DNA of 64,000 nt from positions 987,990 through 1,051,989 of the forward strand of contig NC_067286.1 of assembly GCF_020740795.1 (NCBI RefSeq), in the 5' to 3' direction. Shown here piece after piece: positions 28,883 to 41,830 of this stretch; position 1 is the first letter of the stretch, and every line of letters begins with the position of its first letter. Under the pieces are notes generated by a model. That model was not told where the DNA came from and did not search any database. It saw only the letters and a program-made list of their open reading frames with translations. The position numbers and the translations under genes are program-made. This DNA comes from Apus apus. Its lineage: Eukaryota; Chordata; Aves; Apodiformes; Apodidae.

Positions 28883-31800
28883 GAAAGCAGATCTTCCCCA
28901 TTCACCTGCACTGCAGCTCCCCAGGACAACCCAGCCCTTATTCCCATTCCCCAGGTGCTCCTGAGGGCACAACGTGCTCACTGCCACCCCAGGCCCGCTG
29001 AGGGAGGCAGCAGAGAAAAGCCTCCCAGCCCATGGGAAGAGGAAGCCAAAGGTGGGGAGTCACAGGCTCTGCCTGCTCGGCTGCCCCAGAACAGAGACTG
29101 AAGCAGCCAAACAAGCTGATTTGGCTCTGATTTAGTTTGAAGCACCAAGCAAAGCTCACAAGCATCTCCCACAAAGGTTTTCCTTTTTCCAAGACGGAAA
29201 AACACGCCTCGTGTCAGAAATCCATATCTCAGGTGCCAGGGGCACATTCCCACACCCCAACCACGGCCGGATCTTCACCCACTGGGGGATTTGCCCAGCT
29301 ATCCACCTCTCCTCTCCCACTCCCCAGTACACTGCCACAGCTTCTCCAGGCATTCAGCTGGAATGGAGGAGCTGAGCACCAAGACCTGGGGCAGGGGACA
29401 GGATTTTGCAACATGTCAGGGTGGGCAGGTGTGGCACAAATGAGCCCTCAGAGCTCCCTGGCCTCTAACCCAGCCTTGCCCCAGGTGAAGGCAGCTCTTG
29501 ATGGCTGGTGGAACAGTAATGTTCCACATCTGGTGGGCTGGGGTCTTTCAACACCACCTTGGAAAGGACCAGTGAATCCTTTCCTTTTTTTAGCTTTCAT
29601 TTAGGGTACCAGCCCCCAAAAACTTTTCATAATATGAACTTATTTGAATTTTGTTCCTCCTACTTACTTTTTATTTTATTTTTTTTTCCCCACTGTCTTA
29701 TCAGTCTCAGCCTGTCCAGATTTATACCCTACAGAGGTAAAGTGCAGACGATCTGAACAGCAATAAACCAAAGTTCAGCCACCCAGCAGCAATGCTCACC
29801 ACCGAGTGATTCAGAAAGTGAAATACTGCTGCTGGTGGGATGGAGATTAGCATCAGGGGAGCTGGCACAGGCCTAGCCAACATTGCCCTCCCCCAGCCTG
29901 TTCACATGTAAATTCCCTCTCACTGAAGATGACCAGAAGTGGGATCTATCTGGGAGCTGAGATAGTTCTAACCTCTTCATGCATTAAAGGTGTTGGCTGC
30001 CAGAACTAGAGGTGCCACCCAAAGCTGCAGGCTCCCCCAGGTTCCCTCATTAGCAAACACAAAGTGAAACCCAAACCCTGACCCCCCTTATTATTGTGGA
30101 CAATGAAAGTGGCTTGTCCTAGTCTTCTGCTCACTCCCCATTGCCACCAGCTGGACTCCTCTGGGGTCACAGAGGGTTGGGGCTTAGGCCACAACTGCAA
30201 CTTGTGGACACAAAATTCTCTTTTCAGAGGGAAGAGCAGTGCCTCTGCCTGTGCTGCAGATAAACACAGGGATGTCCATTGGCCTGAGCCTCTCCTTTCA
30301 TCAGTAAATTCACTTTCTAAAAGCACTGGGGAGAGGAGAAGATAGGAGGGTAACTGCACCCATGACAGCCCTTAATAAATCACAGGCTGGAGCCTGCTCT
30401 CATTCCTGACACTGCTGCCTCTTAATTATAGCTGTGTTCATCTGAGGAGACAGGGTAGGAGAGCCAGGCTATATGCAGGAGGGAGCACTAATTAAAACCT
30501 CTGTTCCCTAGAAATATATTCCTGCTTTCCCCTGGGGAAGAAGTGGCCTTGTCTCTGGCCATTCCCGCGGGTTAATCTGTAACGCCGACTTCACGAGGCA
30601 GCCGGGCTTGTTTTCAGCACCTGATGCTCTTGGCATCACTTCTAGCTGGAGATACAGGGACTTTGAAAACTCCTTGAAGAAGGAAGAATAACATGTATCC
30701 TGGGAGCCTGTGCCAGGTAGCTGTTGCTTGCCTGGGGTGAGGTTGGGTAGCAGGAGATGACTCCTTGGTCAATCTACACTGACCACAACAGGGTTCTGCA
30801 AATTGTCCCTTGCTGAGACTCCAGCCCTTAACATCTGACACAGGCAGGACTTGTGTGATGGACAGTGTGTCCCAGATTACACCCAAGCAAATCCTCTGAT
30901 TGGAATTAGATGGACTCTAACAGGCTTGATCCATGCTGAGATCCACATGAGAAGAGGGTCAGGTCCCTGGGGCTGGCAGGGGAAGGAGTCTTGTAGCACC
31001 AGGCACCTCCTCACCAGCATCTCCAGATGGGCTTGGGACCTGACCACGCAGGCAGGTGCATGGCTGATTCACCTCTATTTTTCCAACACTTGAGAAGACA
31101 AACCCTTTTAAATTGCAGGAGGAGAGAAGTACATCTGAGCTGTGGAAACAGCAACATGCCCCATTGAAGTCAAAGGGCTGACTCCCACATGGTGTAAGTC
31201 CATGTTCTCCAGCTGGCCCTGCAGAGTTCCAGTAGTGGAGAGCCCATGCTGGCGAAGGGAGGGTCCAGCCCAGCATCCAGGCACATGCTTGCTCCAGCCT
31301 GGCTCTCAAATGAAGCCAGAATAGGCTGGGTGTGAATTACACGGGGAAAATATTAGGTTGGGTTTTTTTCCCCTTTTTTTTTTTTGCAGTAGAAGGGGCA
31401 GGGTGGGAGAGTAAATGGGACATGAAAGGCTCCCGGGGTGAACTGTAGATAGATAGGACTGTCAGGTTTGTTGCTGTGAATTGCTACTGCTTGAAAAAAA
31501 TATATATCAAGGAAGTTTCATCAGCTGAAAACATAAAAATCATCTCAGAAAAGCTGCAGCTCAGTCAGATGAGCTGCAGTGCTGAACCAGGCAGGAGCAG
31601 GTTCAGCAGGATAACTTGAGAGTAAATGCAGCAGAGCTGTGCTGAGGGCTGGTCTGTGGCAGCAGGAGCAGGTAACACCCAAGGTGTGGCTGGGCCATCA
31701 GCTGCCTGAGCAATCCCCTTGACATGGAAGCACCCGCTCCCCACTGCCCCCCTGTGCTGCTGCCTCTGCTCCCAGCCTGAAAACACAGAAGGAAAAGCTC

Positions 31801-34800
31801 CCAAATATGTGACTTGAGTTATGAAATGTCCAATACTCTTCAGCCTGGAAGAAAGAGAGCTGAGGTGCTGCTCTCCTTGAGGCGGCAGCAGCGCCCGTGG
31901 CATGGAGAAGGTGGATATGGAGCAGTAGTTTCCTGGTGACAGAGCTGGGGGGCATCCCATGAAGCTGGCAGCTGGCAAGTGTGGCACAAAGGAGGTGGCT
32001 GAGCACAGCACGCAGAGCTGAGCTGCCCAGAGGCTCAACATGGGCCACCCAGGCTGGCAGAAGTGCACATGAGTTGGCCAGATGCAGCTGGACAAATTCA
32101 GGGATGAAAAAAGGTTGGGAGAGCTCTCAGAGCTGCTGGAGGCTGGCAAACCCTGCAGAGGGGCTCCCTGTGCACCTCTTCTCTTTGGGTCCTCTCCTCT
32201 GGGCATCCACGTGTTTGCAGCTGGGTGTCTGCTCCAGGCAGGGGGAGGTGATGGGGGAGGTGATGGGCCACCCCATGTCCAGGCAGCTGCCTCTGGAGGA
32301 GGGCAGAAGGGAGAAGAGGAGCTCCAGCCCCAGGGACTGCTCGGTGGAAGGAAACATCAAGCAAGTTTGCTCACAGCCCAGGGAATGATGGAGGGTGGCT
32401 GGAAGAAACCAGCTGAGTGGTCAAAGCCCAACTGCCACACAAACATGCCAACTAGACCAGACAGGTCCCCAAAACATCTGCTCCACACCTGGCACAAGCC
32501 CAGAGACACTCCTGCTCTCTGCTCCCTGCCTGCCAAGACCTTGTGAGCCAACGGTCAAAGGTTAGAAGAACAATCTGAAGCAGTAGAGAACCCTGAGGGA
32601 GAGATCCAGGCTGTCATCACCCTTGCCAGACCCTGGTATTCTCCCTGGAGCTCAGCGTGTGACACTGACTCCAACATGATGTGTCCTTGCCAGGACAAGT
32701 GTGTGTGGCTGCCACAACGTTGCTTGCAGAGGCCGTGCTCCTCTCCAGTGCCACAGGGGTGACTGGCACTCGGGTCCCCTCCTCTCAGCATCCTGTCCCC
32801 CCACAACACAAGCTAAAAGAGGACTTGGTCAGCTCGTGACACCCATCTTAGCAGCTGGACTGTGCCAGCCTCCCACCACCAGCTAGTGCCACAGGGCAGG
32901 ACCTGGCTGGGGAGCAGCAGCAGGACCAGCACTTTGTTGTAGCCCAAGGGAGCCTCCCCAAGCTGAAGTGCACCAGGGCTGCACACACTGGAAGAACATC
33001 TTCAGGGAAGGTTGGTGACATCCCCTAACAGGCAGCTGTGGGCAGGGGGCTGCTCACCCCTAAAGCCAGGCCAGGAAGGGCATGTACCAAAAGGGCTAAA
33101 AATGACACAATACATATATTTACCTACAGTTGAAGAACTGCACAGGAGGGCTGGCTACTGGGGCTGGATCTGCTGCCAGGAAAGCTGCTGCTCACTGAAG
33201 TGGGGGAAAAATGACTGTGGTTTCTCAGAGGCTCCCTGTCCCCCTCAAACCCATCTGTATTCCTGTGTTCCCAGGGCCACCTGCCCCTGCCTTCAAAATT
33301 ACCTTCCGAGAACACACGAGATCCTTCAATGTGCACCTTGAGACAGGACCCTTCTCCTGCAAACCTCTCCTTGCTCCAGAGCTGACTCGTAACCCTGTGG
33401 TTCATTTAAGAATCAGCATACCCTGAAGACAGTCAGTCCAGTGAGGAGAGCTCGCTGGTTTTAAACCAGAGGTTGTGGTAAACACCACCCCTGCCTGCTA
33501 CTTCGGCTGCAGGAGGATCCTCGTGCCCTGTGTAGGGGCAGCTCTGAAATCACAGCCTGCTCCACAGTGGTGAGGCGTGTGGGAGCAGTTAGCGAAGCCT
33601 TTCCCCTTTGAGACATCACAGGAAACCCTCTTGTCCCCTTCCCATCCCTGTAACCACTCCTGGTTTCTCCTACTGCCCTCACAGACTCTCATCCCAGGCC
33701 CCTGCAGCAGGGACGAGTTGTGACTTTTCCTCCCAGCCCCTGCTGCTAATTAGGTTTTTTTGCAACAAGATTGTTAAAACACTTCTGTACCTTAAGATTA
33801 GAAACTGCCATTTAAACTCTCTTGATAAACCCAGCCTCACACATCCTTCTATTCTAAGTGAAACAAAGGGAAAAGGGAACTTTTTTTTTTTTGCATTGGA
33901 AGAATCTCTCATGGGACTGTTCTGGTTACTGGCTGTTCATGCTGCAAAAACCCCTTCTGCTGGCCTCATCCATGGAGCCTGGTTGCTTTACTGACAGCCC
34001 AGACACCAGAATCAACCCAGATGAGAGATGATCACCCTGTAAAAGCCCAGGGTTCACCTGCACCCATGCAGGGGGAGGCTCCACAGCTGGCAGGGATGTC
34101 AACTCAAGCCATTCCCCACAGCTCATGCTGTGATGCTCCTTCCTTGTGCCAGAACAAGGGCTTGTGGGGATGGGCTACGAGTCAGATTCTGGAGCTGATC
34201 TGGCTGGAAAATAAACCAGCAAGCTAAAAATATAGATACGTGAGAGGGGAATGGGGTTCAAGCCCTGTTTGTTCCTGCTTGGGGTCACTGAGCTGGGCAC
34301 AAGGTGGTGGCTCGGGACAGTGGGAGGGTGGGAAGTGCTGAAGCTGCTCCTGAAACTGAGACTGAAACTTGTCATGATGTGGTGCAGGGTGCTGGGAGAG
34401 GAGCAGGACCATTCCCTTGCCTTTAGCCCAGGTTTCAGAGTGCAAATCAAACAGGAGTTTAAGAGCAGGAGAGAGGAACCTCCAGAATAAGATGGTGCAC
34501 CTGACAGCACCGCCAGGGACTACCACAAGGAATCCCTCCAGCAGACTTTGCTGGCAGAGGCTCCAAATGCTACAGCTCAGCCAAGAGCCACACACAGGAC
34601 AGCAAGGGGAGTCTCTGAAAAAGAGGTGAAGAGACTAGGCAATGAACAATCCCCCTTGGATCAGCAGCACTTGTGTCCCTTCCCCGTGGGAATACCAGGC
34701 TCTGCCCAGCTCTGGCACCCTCACTGCAGCTCTCCTCCAGCCCCAGCAGCTCACACTCCCTGCCTGTTCCCCTTTGTGAGGCTGCACATGTTTCTAGTGC

Positions 34801-37319
34801 CCTTTCACTGATGGGCACAGAGCTCTATCTACTGCAATACATAGATGAAAATACCAACAGAAAGAAAAAAGCTAGATCAGACTGCTACTCACAAATGCCT
34901 GATTGCTGCTGCATAGACATTTTTTGCTTATCCCCACCCCCCCCAGCAGCACAGCCCAGTCCCTGGATCCCTTGGATCTTGGTGATCCAAGCTGCACCCA
35001 CACCAAAAACTGGCCCAGACCCTGCCACATCTCTGGGAGCATGGTTGTCACCAGGTCACCGAGCTGGTTAAACTGCTGTCAGCTTGTTTTCTTGCAGTGA
35101 CACCCGGACCCAGCCCCCATGTGCCAAGTTTTAGCTCAAATGAATTGTTAGCAAGTGGCCAAAAATACACAGACAGGAAATGAGTAGGAAGCACAAAATG
35201 GGGTGGGAAGAGATGGCAATGAATGTTGCCATGATCAGCCTAAAGGAGGCTGGAAAAGCCTGAAACATCAAATGTGATTTTCAAGAAATTAATATCTTCC
35301 CTCAAATCTCCTGCCCCACCCTCCCAGCAAAACCTCCCAGGGCAAGTTTTACAGCAGGAAATGAAAATTATTGAAGCATCAGCTTCCCCAGGCCCCAACT
35401 GCTGTGGGCAGAGGTTTGGAAAGGAGTTGGGAGCAGAGTGAAGCAGCTATTGAACAGCAGGGGCAGAGGGAGCCAGGCTGCAGCCCTCCCCCTCTCTCTG
35501 GGGAAAGATACCACGGTGTGACCTTCCTAGGCAGGGAGGGAAGTATTTCTTGGCTCAGGTTGACCAATCTCACCCCACAGACTTCAAGATGACCATGCTG
35601 GAGACAAACTGAGGCTAAACGTGCCCCCCCCGCCCCCCGCCACGAGTGGCTCCCAGCCCAATAACAAGCTTTTCTCTGATGGCCAAAAAGCTGTTGGCTC
35701 ACTGACCCTCCTGCTGCAATGTCTGAACTTCAGCCAGGCAAATGAATCAGCATTTCAGGGAGTAACCAAAAAGGCCCTTCCTTTAGGAGGAGGTGGTGGG
35801 AACGTCCCATGGAGCTCAGTGCCTCTGTCTTGCTCATGAACCAGTCATGGAGGAGCTGATTTACAAACAAAACTCCTTCTGCCCCTCCTGAGGGCTGGGG
35901 AGGGACCTGCCATCTTTCCTTGAAGCATTTCAGCCCCATTGGGGCTGGCACTAGCCAGGCAAGGAGCGTTCAGGTTTAGCTATCACGGTCCTCCTGAGGC
36001 TAAGGCTGTGAAGTAAGGTGGAAAATGAATGAGCCTGCCAGATTTATTGCTTATTTATTCTCACCGGTCTCCTGTAAAAGCTGTAACACCCTAGGAGGCT
36101 CGTAAGGATTGCACAGTGTTAATATGAGGTGGGGTCACTGGATGTACACATTAAAGCAATTGTTTAATGAACAATTAAGGCACTTGAGTGATTAGCTCTG
36201 AGCTGTGGCGGCAGCAAAGGCCAATTTCTTACCCACCATTATGGCCACAGCTGCAATAAATGACTGACACCCCTTGGGGACTAACAAGGACCACCCAGGT
36301 ACTACCAGTGTGCTGTCAGAGTCGATATGGCAGCTGATGGTTGGACCAGATGGATGGACCAGCTCCTGCCAGAAGCAGTTTTGCCATGGGTGCTGTGCAC
36401 AAACACATCCCCACCTTTCAAGCACAAACATCACAGCCCTGACCAAATCAGCTGCTTTTTTCCTGGTCCCACCATAAAGAAGGATACTTCACTGTGTCCT
36501 CAATCAGAGCCTTAACACTCCTGCAAGACACAGCAGGAACCCTCCCACCTTCTCCATCCCTGGCCACTAGCCCATCCTGCCCCACCAGTGCCAGCCCCTT
36601 GCTGAGTGTCCAGCTGCTCCACAACTGCCTTCCAGCCTGGAAAAGCCAGGAGAGAAATGAGAGATAGTCTCACTGAACAGCAAGGCACACATGAGGAGCA
36701 GCAGCCAGGTGCCAGTTAGGCAAAAGATTTGGGTGTTTTGCCCAAACTCAGGGGGGATTCAATGCCCTCCTTCAGGCTGGAGCAGGGCAGGGCAGTGCCC
36801 AGGGCTGTTACCCTGCTCTGGAATATGACACACACACACACAGGGTCCCTCCCTATTTTTATTGGCCTGATGTCCGAGTTCTGATTTCTCCACAGAGAAA
36901 ATAAAAAGGTTCCCTTTCATCAACACAGTCACTGTTTCAAATCCTTCCCTCCTAAAAATCACAGTTACAACCCTCCTGCTGCCAGTGATCCAGCTCCTGG
37001 AGTCAGCACCAGGAAACAGGGATCATTTGGGGGGGCTTTGCTCACAGGTCTGGGCACAAATAAAGTTGGGATGGAGTTAAAAAACTACACAAGCCCTCAC
37101 AACACTTTCTCCTCCCCAGGAAGCCTAGGGAACACATCACATTGTTGGCTTTTTTTCCCTGGGAAACAGAAGTGACTCAGGTTCCACTTTCTCTGGGAAG
37201 TTTTGAACTGGGTTTGTTTGGGTTGTTGTTTTTTTTTTAGTTTAAACCATTTAATGAGCTTTTCTCCAAGCTGCACTCACCCATCTCCTTCCATTTTTCC
37301 AGAAGCATGTAATTAAGAC
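28883..37319. other. Intergenic or EPS8L2 5' intron, second part
   Basis: No coding sequence was recognised. Seen are a T-rich run at about 31365-31386, a small CpG cluster at 30566-30606, and a C-rich stretch at 35624-35640 with quadruplex potential on the minus strand. An (AC)n tract lies at 36829-36842. Confidence 0.5.
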
Positions 37320-37745
37320 TTGGGGTGCTGTCTCTGGGCCTGGCTCTCAGGCTGGCTAGGCTGCAGCCCCAGCAGAGCTCAGCCTGGTGCCTCTGGCAGA
37401 GCCGAGCTCAGCAGACACAGGACAAGTCCCGACCTGCTCCCTGGTTTTCCTCCACCCGGCGCCTGCGGGATTCCTCAACAGGGAGGAAAAGTGTCAGTTC
37501 AGGAGCTGTGACTCAGCACGGGGACTCTGCAAACTTGTCAGAGAGGTAGTGGAGCCAGCTTCCAGGTTTCTCCCCCAAATATCGTGGAGACTGTGGCTAT
37601 TTGTGCGTCCTCCCTGGGTATTTATAGAGCGAGGCACCGTCTGGACTCACTTTTGGTTGTCTTCCTTGAAGGAAGGTTTTACCTCCGAGCAGGAATATAA
37701 AAGCTCCCATTGTGGTTCAGCTGGCCTGCAGAGCCTCCCTCTCCC
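37320..37745 (+). promoter_or_regulatory. Candidate TATA promoter upstream of EPS8L2
   Basis: TATAAAAG at 37695-37702 lies below a CpG-bearing stretch and an AP-1/MAF-like TGACTCAGCA at 37509-37518. A second AT element, TATTTATAG, is near 37619. The arrangement suits a tissue-restricted promoter about 6.4 kb before the first coding exon of EPS8L2. This is an inference only. Confidence 0.3.
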
Positions 37746-39039
37746 AGTCCAACCATTGCGGGTACTGAGAGTCCCCAGCAATGCCTGGACTCCTGACCCA
37801 GACCTACATCAAGGTCTGTTTGTGCCTCACCCCCCAACTAGAGAGGGTCACCCACGGGGGACACGGGGATAACCTCCCATGTCTCCTCTAGGCAGTCTGT
37901 GAATCTCGCATCAGGAATTTGTAAATATTGGCACTTTTGCTCCGTGGTATCAGCTGGTGTTTCTGAGCATGAACTCCCAGGCCCCCATTTCAGCCCCTCG
38001 GGGCAGCAGTAGATGCTCCACAGCCCCAGTGCAGCCCAGCAGGGCTCTGTGGGCTCCCAGGGACCGCTCAGACCAAGCCCAGCGGCCGGACGAGCCTGTG
38101 GGTGTTGCCCTCTCGGCGCTGGGAAGTCTGCCTAAACATTTTCCCAGGAAATAACTTTTTAAGCACAAATGACTGTTTCTGAGGCAGCGAGTGAAAAGGG
38201 GCAGAGGCTGCTTGGGTGTGATCCTCAGCAACGGGCACAGCTCCTGGTGCTCTGCAGTATTTGGGCGCAGTGTGGACGGGTACAGTGCTGTGCCCAAAAG
38301 CAAACAAAAAAACCCAACCAACCAACAAAAAGTGGCAATCAGGGCCCACCAAGGCTGGTGGGGGAGGGGGCTGTAGATCCGAGGGGACTCAAATCTAAAA
38401 GAGCTGCTGCCACTCCTCCCATGGAGGCTGAAGAACACTTGGTTCTTCTTCTCAGACCTATGCTGACCTCCTGGGCTGTGTTCTATTTGTGCAGGTGCTT
38501 GTCTTCTGGAGAATCTCCACAATGTGAAAAATCTCATGTACAGAGCAGGGAGTGTTTCTTCCACACACCCAGCAGGTTGAACCCACTGCCTGTGACTCTT
38601 AACCACGGTCACACGGGACGTGCCAAGCACACCCTGAACCTGCACACTCCCACCTCTTCCACAGGGGCCAGCGTCTTCCCAAAGGCACCTGTGATCTCAA
38701 GTGGCTCCATCACTCTAAAGATCACTTCCAAGGGTGCCAAGGATGGGAGGGAGGGAGGAAGGAAAGGACAACAGGACACACTACTTCCCCAAAACTTGGG
38801 GCATGGTAAAGACACCCCAAACCACACAGATATGAGTGGGGACTCCTACAGCCACCAGCCACTATAGAAACACCAGGCAGATGTGTTCCCCTTTCAAACC
38901 AGGAATTACCAGCTACAGGTTACATAGAGTCATGAAGTTCCAACTTGGTCCCACTGAGCCACCATGATTTCCAAGGCCTGATTTGCAAAGACAGGGTTTG
39001 GAAATTTTAATCTTAAGATGGGACAAGATCCTTGCTGGT

Positions 39040-39358
39040 TTGGGTTGGAGGGACCTCAAAGACCATCTAGTTCCAACCCCCCTGCATGGGCAGGGACACC
39101 TCCCACCAGCCCAGGCTGCTCCAAGCCCCATCCAACCTGCCCGTCAACACTGCCAGGGATGGGGCAGCCACAGCTTCCCTGGGCAACCTGGGCCAGGGTC
39201 TCCCCACCCTCAGAGTGAAGAATTTCCCCCTAAATTCCTGAAGTCCCTCCCCAGCTTTCCTGGAGCCGCTTCAGGAACTGGAAGGTTCTCTAAGGTCTCT
39301 CTGGAGCCTTCTCTTCTCCAGCCTGAACACCCCCAACTTTCTCAGTCTGTCTTTGTAA
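39040..39358 (-). repeat. CR1 LINE 3' region, antisense
   Basis: The sequence reads GGTTGGAGGGACCTCAAAGA, CCATCTAGTTCCAACC, then CTGGAGCCTTCTCTTCTCCA and GCCTGAACACCCCCAACT. This is the reverse complement of the CR1 ORF2 end and 3' UTR. It is a truncated, decayed copy of about 320 bases. Confidence 0.88.
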
Positions 39359-40095
39359 GAGTCCACCCAACAGCTTTCACCAGCATGCCATTCCCTTATC
39401 AAACACCCAGCAGCCCTGACAGACAGTGCTTTGTTGCCCTGGGAAGTTCAGAAGATAACATCATGTGGTGGGAGCTAATGTTTCTAACTGACGCTTTATG
39501 TTACTGGCCGAGGCTTTTGCTAATCTAGCATTTCTGCCTGACCCATCCAGTTGGCACAGGGACAGCAGCACCCTGCTCAAACCTGCCCCCTCCCACCCCA
39601 GGCAGGACCCCTGGGCAGTGTTTCCATCACAGAGATTTCACCAGTGCCCAAGCCCAGAATGGCCTTGGAGCAGAGCCTTCCCTCACCACCTTCTCGAGTG
39701 CTGCCACACGAAGCTGTTCCCCACCACCACCTTCAGGGCGACTTGACGGGGCCTTAGGGACCACTCTGCAGGTTGGCATCATTCCAGGTGATCCAACCCA
39801 GCCAAGAAAGGCTTGAGACCACAGACATCAAACCTTATTTGACCCTTTTTGTGCCACGTTGGTTAAACCCTCAGTGTCAGTAAACACGTGTCAATACGAG
39901 CTTGTGGGCATCAAGTCCCATCACACCAGGCAGATTTCAAGGGGATGAGTGATGGAAACAAAGACAAGGTCTGTAAGAAATAGGATAGACCATGCTAGGA
40001 AAAACTTCCTGTTCCTGCTAGGTAGCTTGTCGCTTTTTAAGATTTTGGGGTTTTTTGCCATGTTTTTCTACTGTTGTTCCAGCAAAGCTGTTGTG

Positions 40096-40157
40096 TTGGG
40101 TCAGGATTTGATGATCTTAAAGGTCTTTTCCAGCCTTGGTGATTCTGTGATTCTGTG
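40096..40157 (+). repeat. CR1 LINE 3' end fragment
   Basis: The sequence reads TTTGATGATCTTAAAGGTCT, TTTCCAGCCTTG, then GATTCTGTGATTCTGTG. It is a typical CR1 tail. Confidence 0.85.
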
Positions 40158-41782
40158 TTTTGCTCAGCATTTCACCACTACAATAATATCATCTAACAGC
40201 CTCTGACACCAACCCACTTTCTCCAGCCCACTCTGCCACATCATCCTCTTAAAGGTACTCTTAGACCCATGATGAAAAACACCCACAAACTGCTGCTATT
40301 GTTATTAACAGTGATTATAATAATAGCCCTAAAAAACCACACCAGCATTTCACAATTTCAAGCTGTCCAATCTTCACCCAAAGTCCAGAAGTTTGCACAA
40401 TCCCTTTCCATTTGCTAGAAGCACAAAAATGAATGGCCACAGCAGACAAGGGAGAAGTATTCCTAATAAAAATAATGTACAACAATAGGAGTGATCAGGT
40501 CCCAGAGAAGAGGCCCGTTATTCTTTCCCTTCCCATAGAACTTCTCCACCCTTGCAGTGTGGCAGCTCCTCCTTCAAAGAGACTCAAAGAAAGCCAAAAC
40601 AATGTATGGCCCGTTTCCATTTGCTATAAAGTACAGAAGTGTAGCACAGACAACAATGCTAGGCTGACTCCTGACTCCGTGTGTCTTTGGGAGGATATCT
40701 GACCTCCAAGGATAAGACTGTCTGGAAAAATCAGGGAGTGAGATTTCCTTTGCTTTAAAGTACAATATGACTTCACCCACCTTGATGTTCTTTAGCATTG
40801 ACTTCTGCTGGCCTCTCCAATGCCCTCTGCTTCAGCACATGGGATCTCCTGCCCGGGGATGGTCACAGTGCCAGGCTTTAACCAGGCACTTGAGCTTCCC
40901 CTTAAGAAAGTCCCCCCAGCACAAGTGCAGTGCTGCTGTTTGTCCCTGTGGGCACACTTTAAGCCTGGCTCAGCTGCTGGAGCCCCCACCCCATTAAACA
41001 CCATTCCAGGCCTAGCTGGCTCCTTGGCAACCCATAGACAAACACTGTCCTGCACCCTCAGAAGAGTGGGTGATGGTCTGCAACCTGGATTTGATGAGGC
41101 TGAGTGCAGGGCACCCCCTGCACAGCCACACAACATCTGGCCAAACTTGCCTCTCGCTCCCCTTCCTGTTCCTGCTCAGGAGGAGGAGAGAGCAGCCACT
41201 CCCTCCAGGGAGATAAGAGAGATCAGGAGCCCTTGACTCAGGGAAGCGTGACCCACAGTTGGAATGACACAGGGAGAAGACAACACACGTCAGTGTTTGC
41301 AGCCTGTCAGAGCCCTTAGGGATCCCCCCAGGGATCCACGACCCCATCTCACCTCTTGACTTGTCTTTGGCTCCATCCACACTTAAAGGTGAAATCCTCT
41401 CTCTCTCACAAACACTCATAAGCCCCCAGTCTGCCAGTGAGGATGCAATTAATATCAGGCATTTTCAGACTGAATTACAAGCTCTGGAGTGAGGCTCTGT
41501 CCTGGTTTAATGGGGTCAGCATCACACCAGACCCACGTTTCCATGAGCACACGACTGAGCACAGACACGGCCCTTAAAGCAGCAGGAAGAACTAAGCAAA
41601 GGTTAAAGAATGAAAACAGCATGAATCAAGAAAAAGAAGGGGGCCCAGCTGGATAAGGACCTGCTGACTTGGCAGGGGCTGGTGATACTTCCAGTTTCAT
41701 GGCTTCCTTTGGGTGCAGGAAGAGAGGACAATGTCCTGGGGGTGCTGGGTGAAGGGAGAGGGGCCCTGGGATGTTACAAATA

Positions 41783-41830
41783 CTGATCTTCCAGCTCCCT
41801 CTCAACCCATTCTATGATTGATTCTATGAC
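41783..41830 (+). repeat. CR1 LINE 3' tail remnant
   Basis: The stretch ends CAACCCATTCTATGATTGAT then TCTATGAC, the CR1 3' tail motif. Only about 50 bases are recognisable. Confidence 0.65.

Noticed and set aside
31565..32206. Minus-strand open frame of 213 codons in the intergenic region
   Set aside because: Low-information Ser/Leu/Pro-rich translation, overlapped by other frames, no recognised domain, no splice or start context.
36310..36370. GATGGTTGGACCAGATGGATGG as a CR1 tail
   Set aside because: Lacks the TTTTCCAACC core and the ATTCTGTG tail; likely chance.
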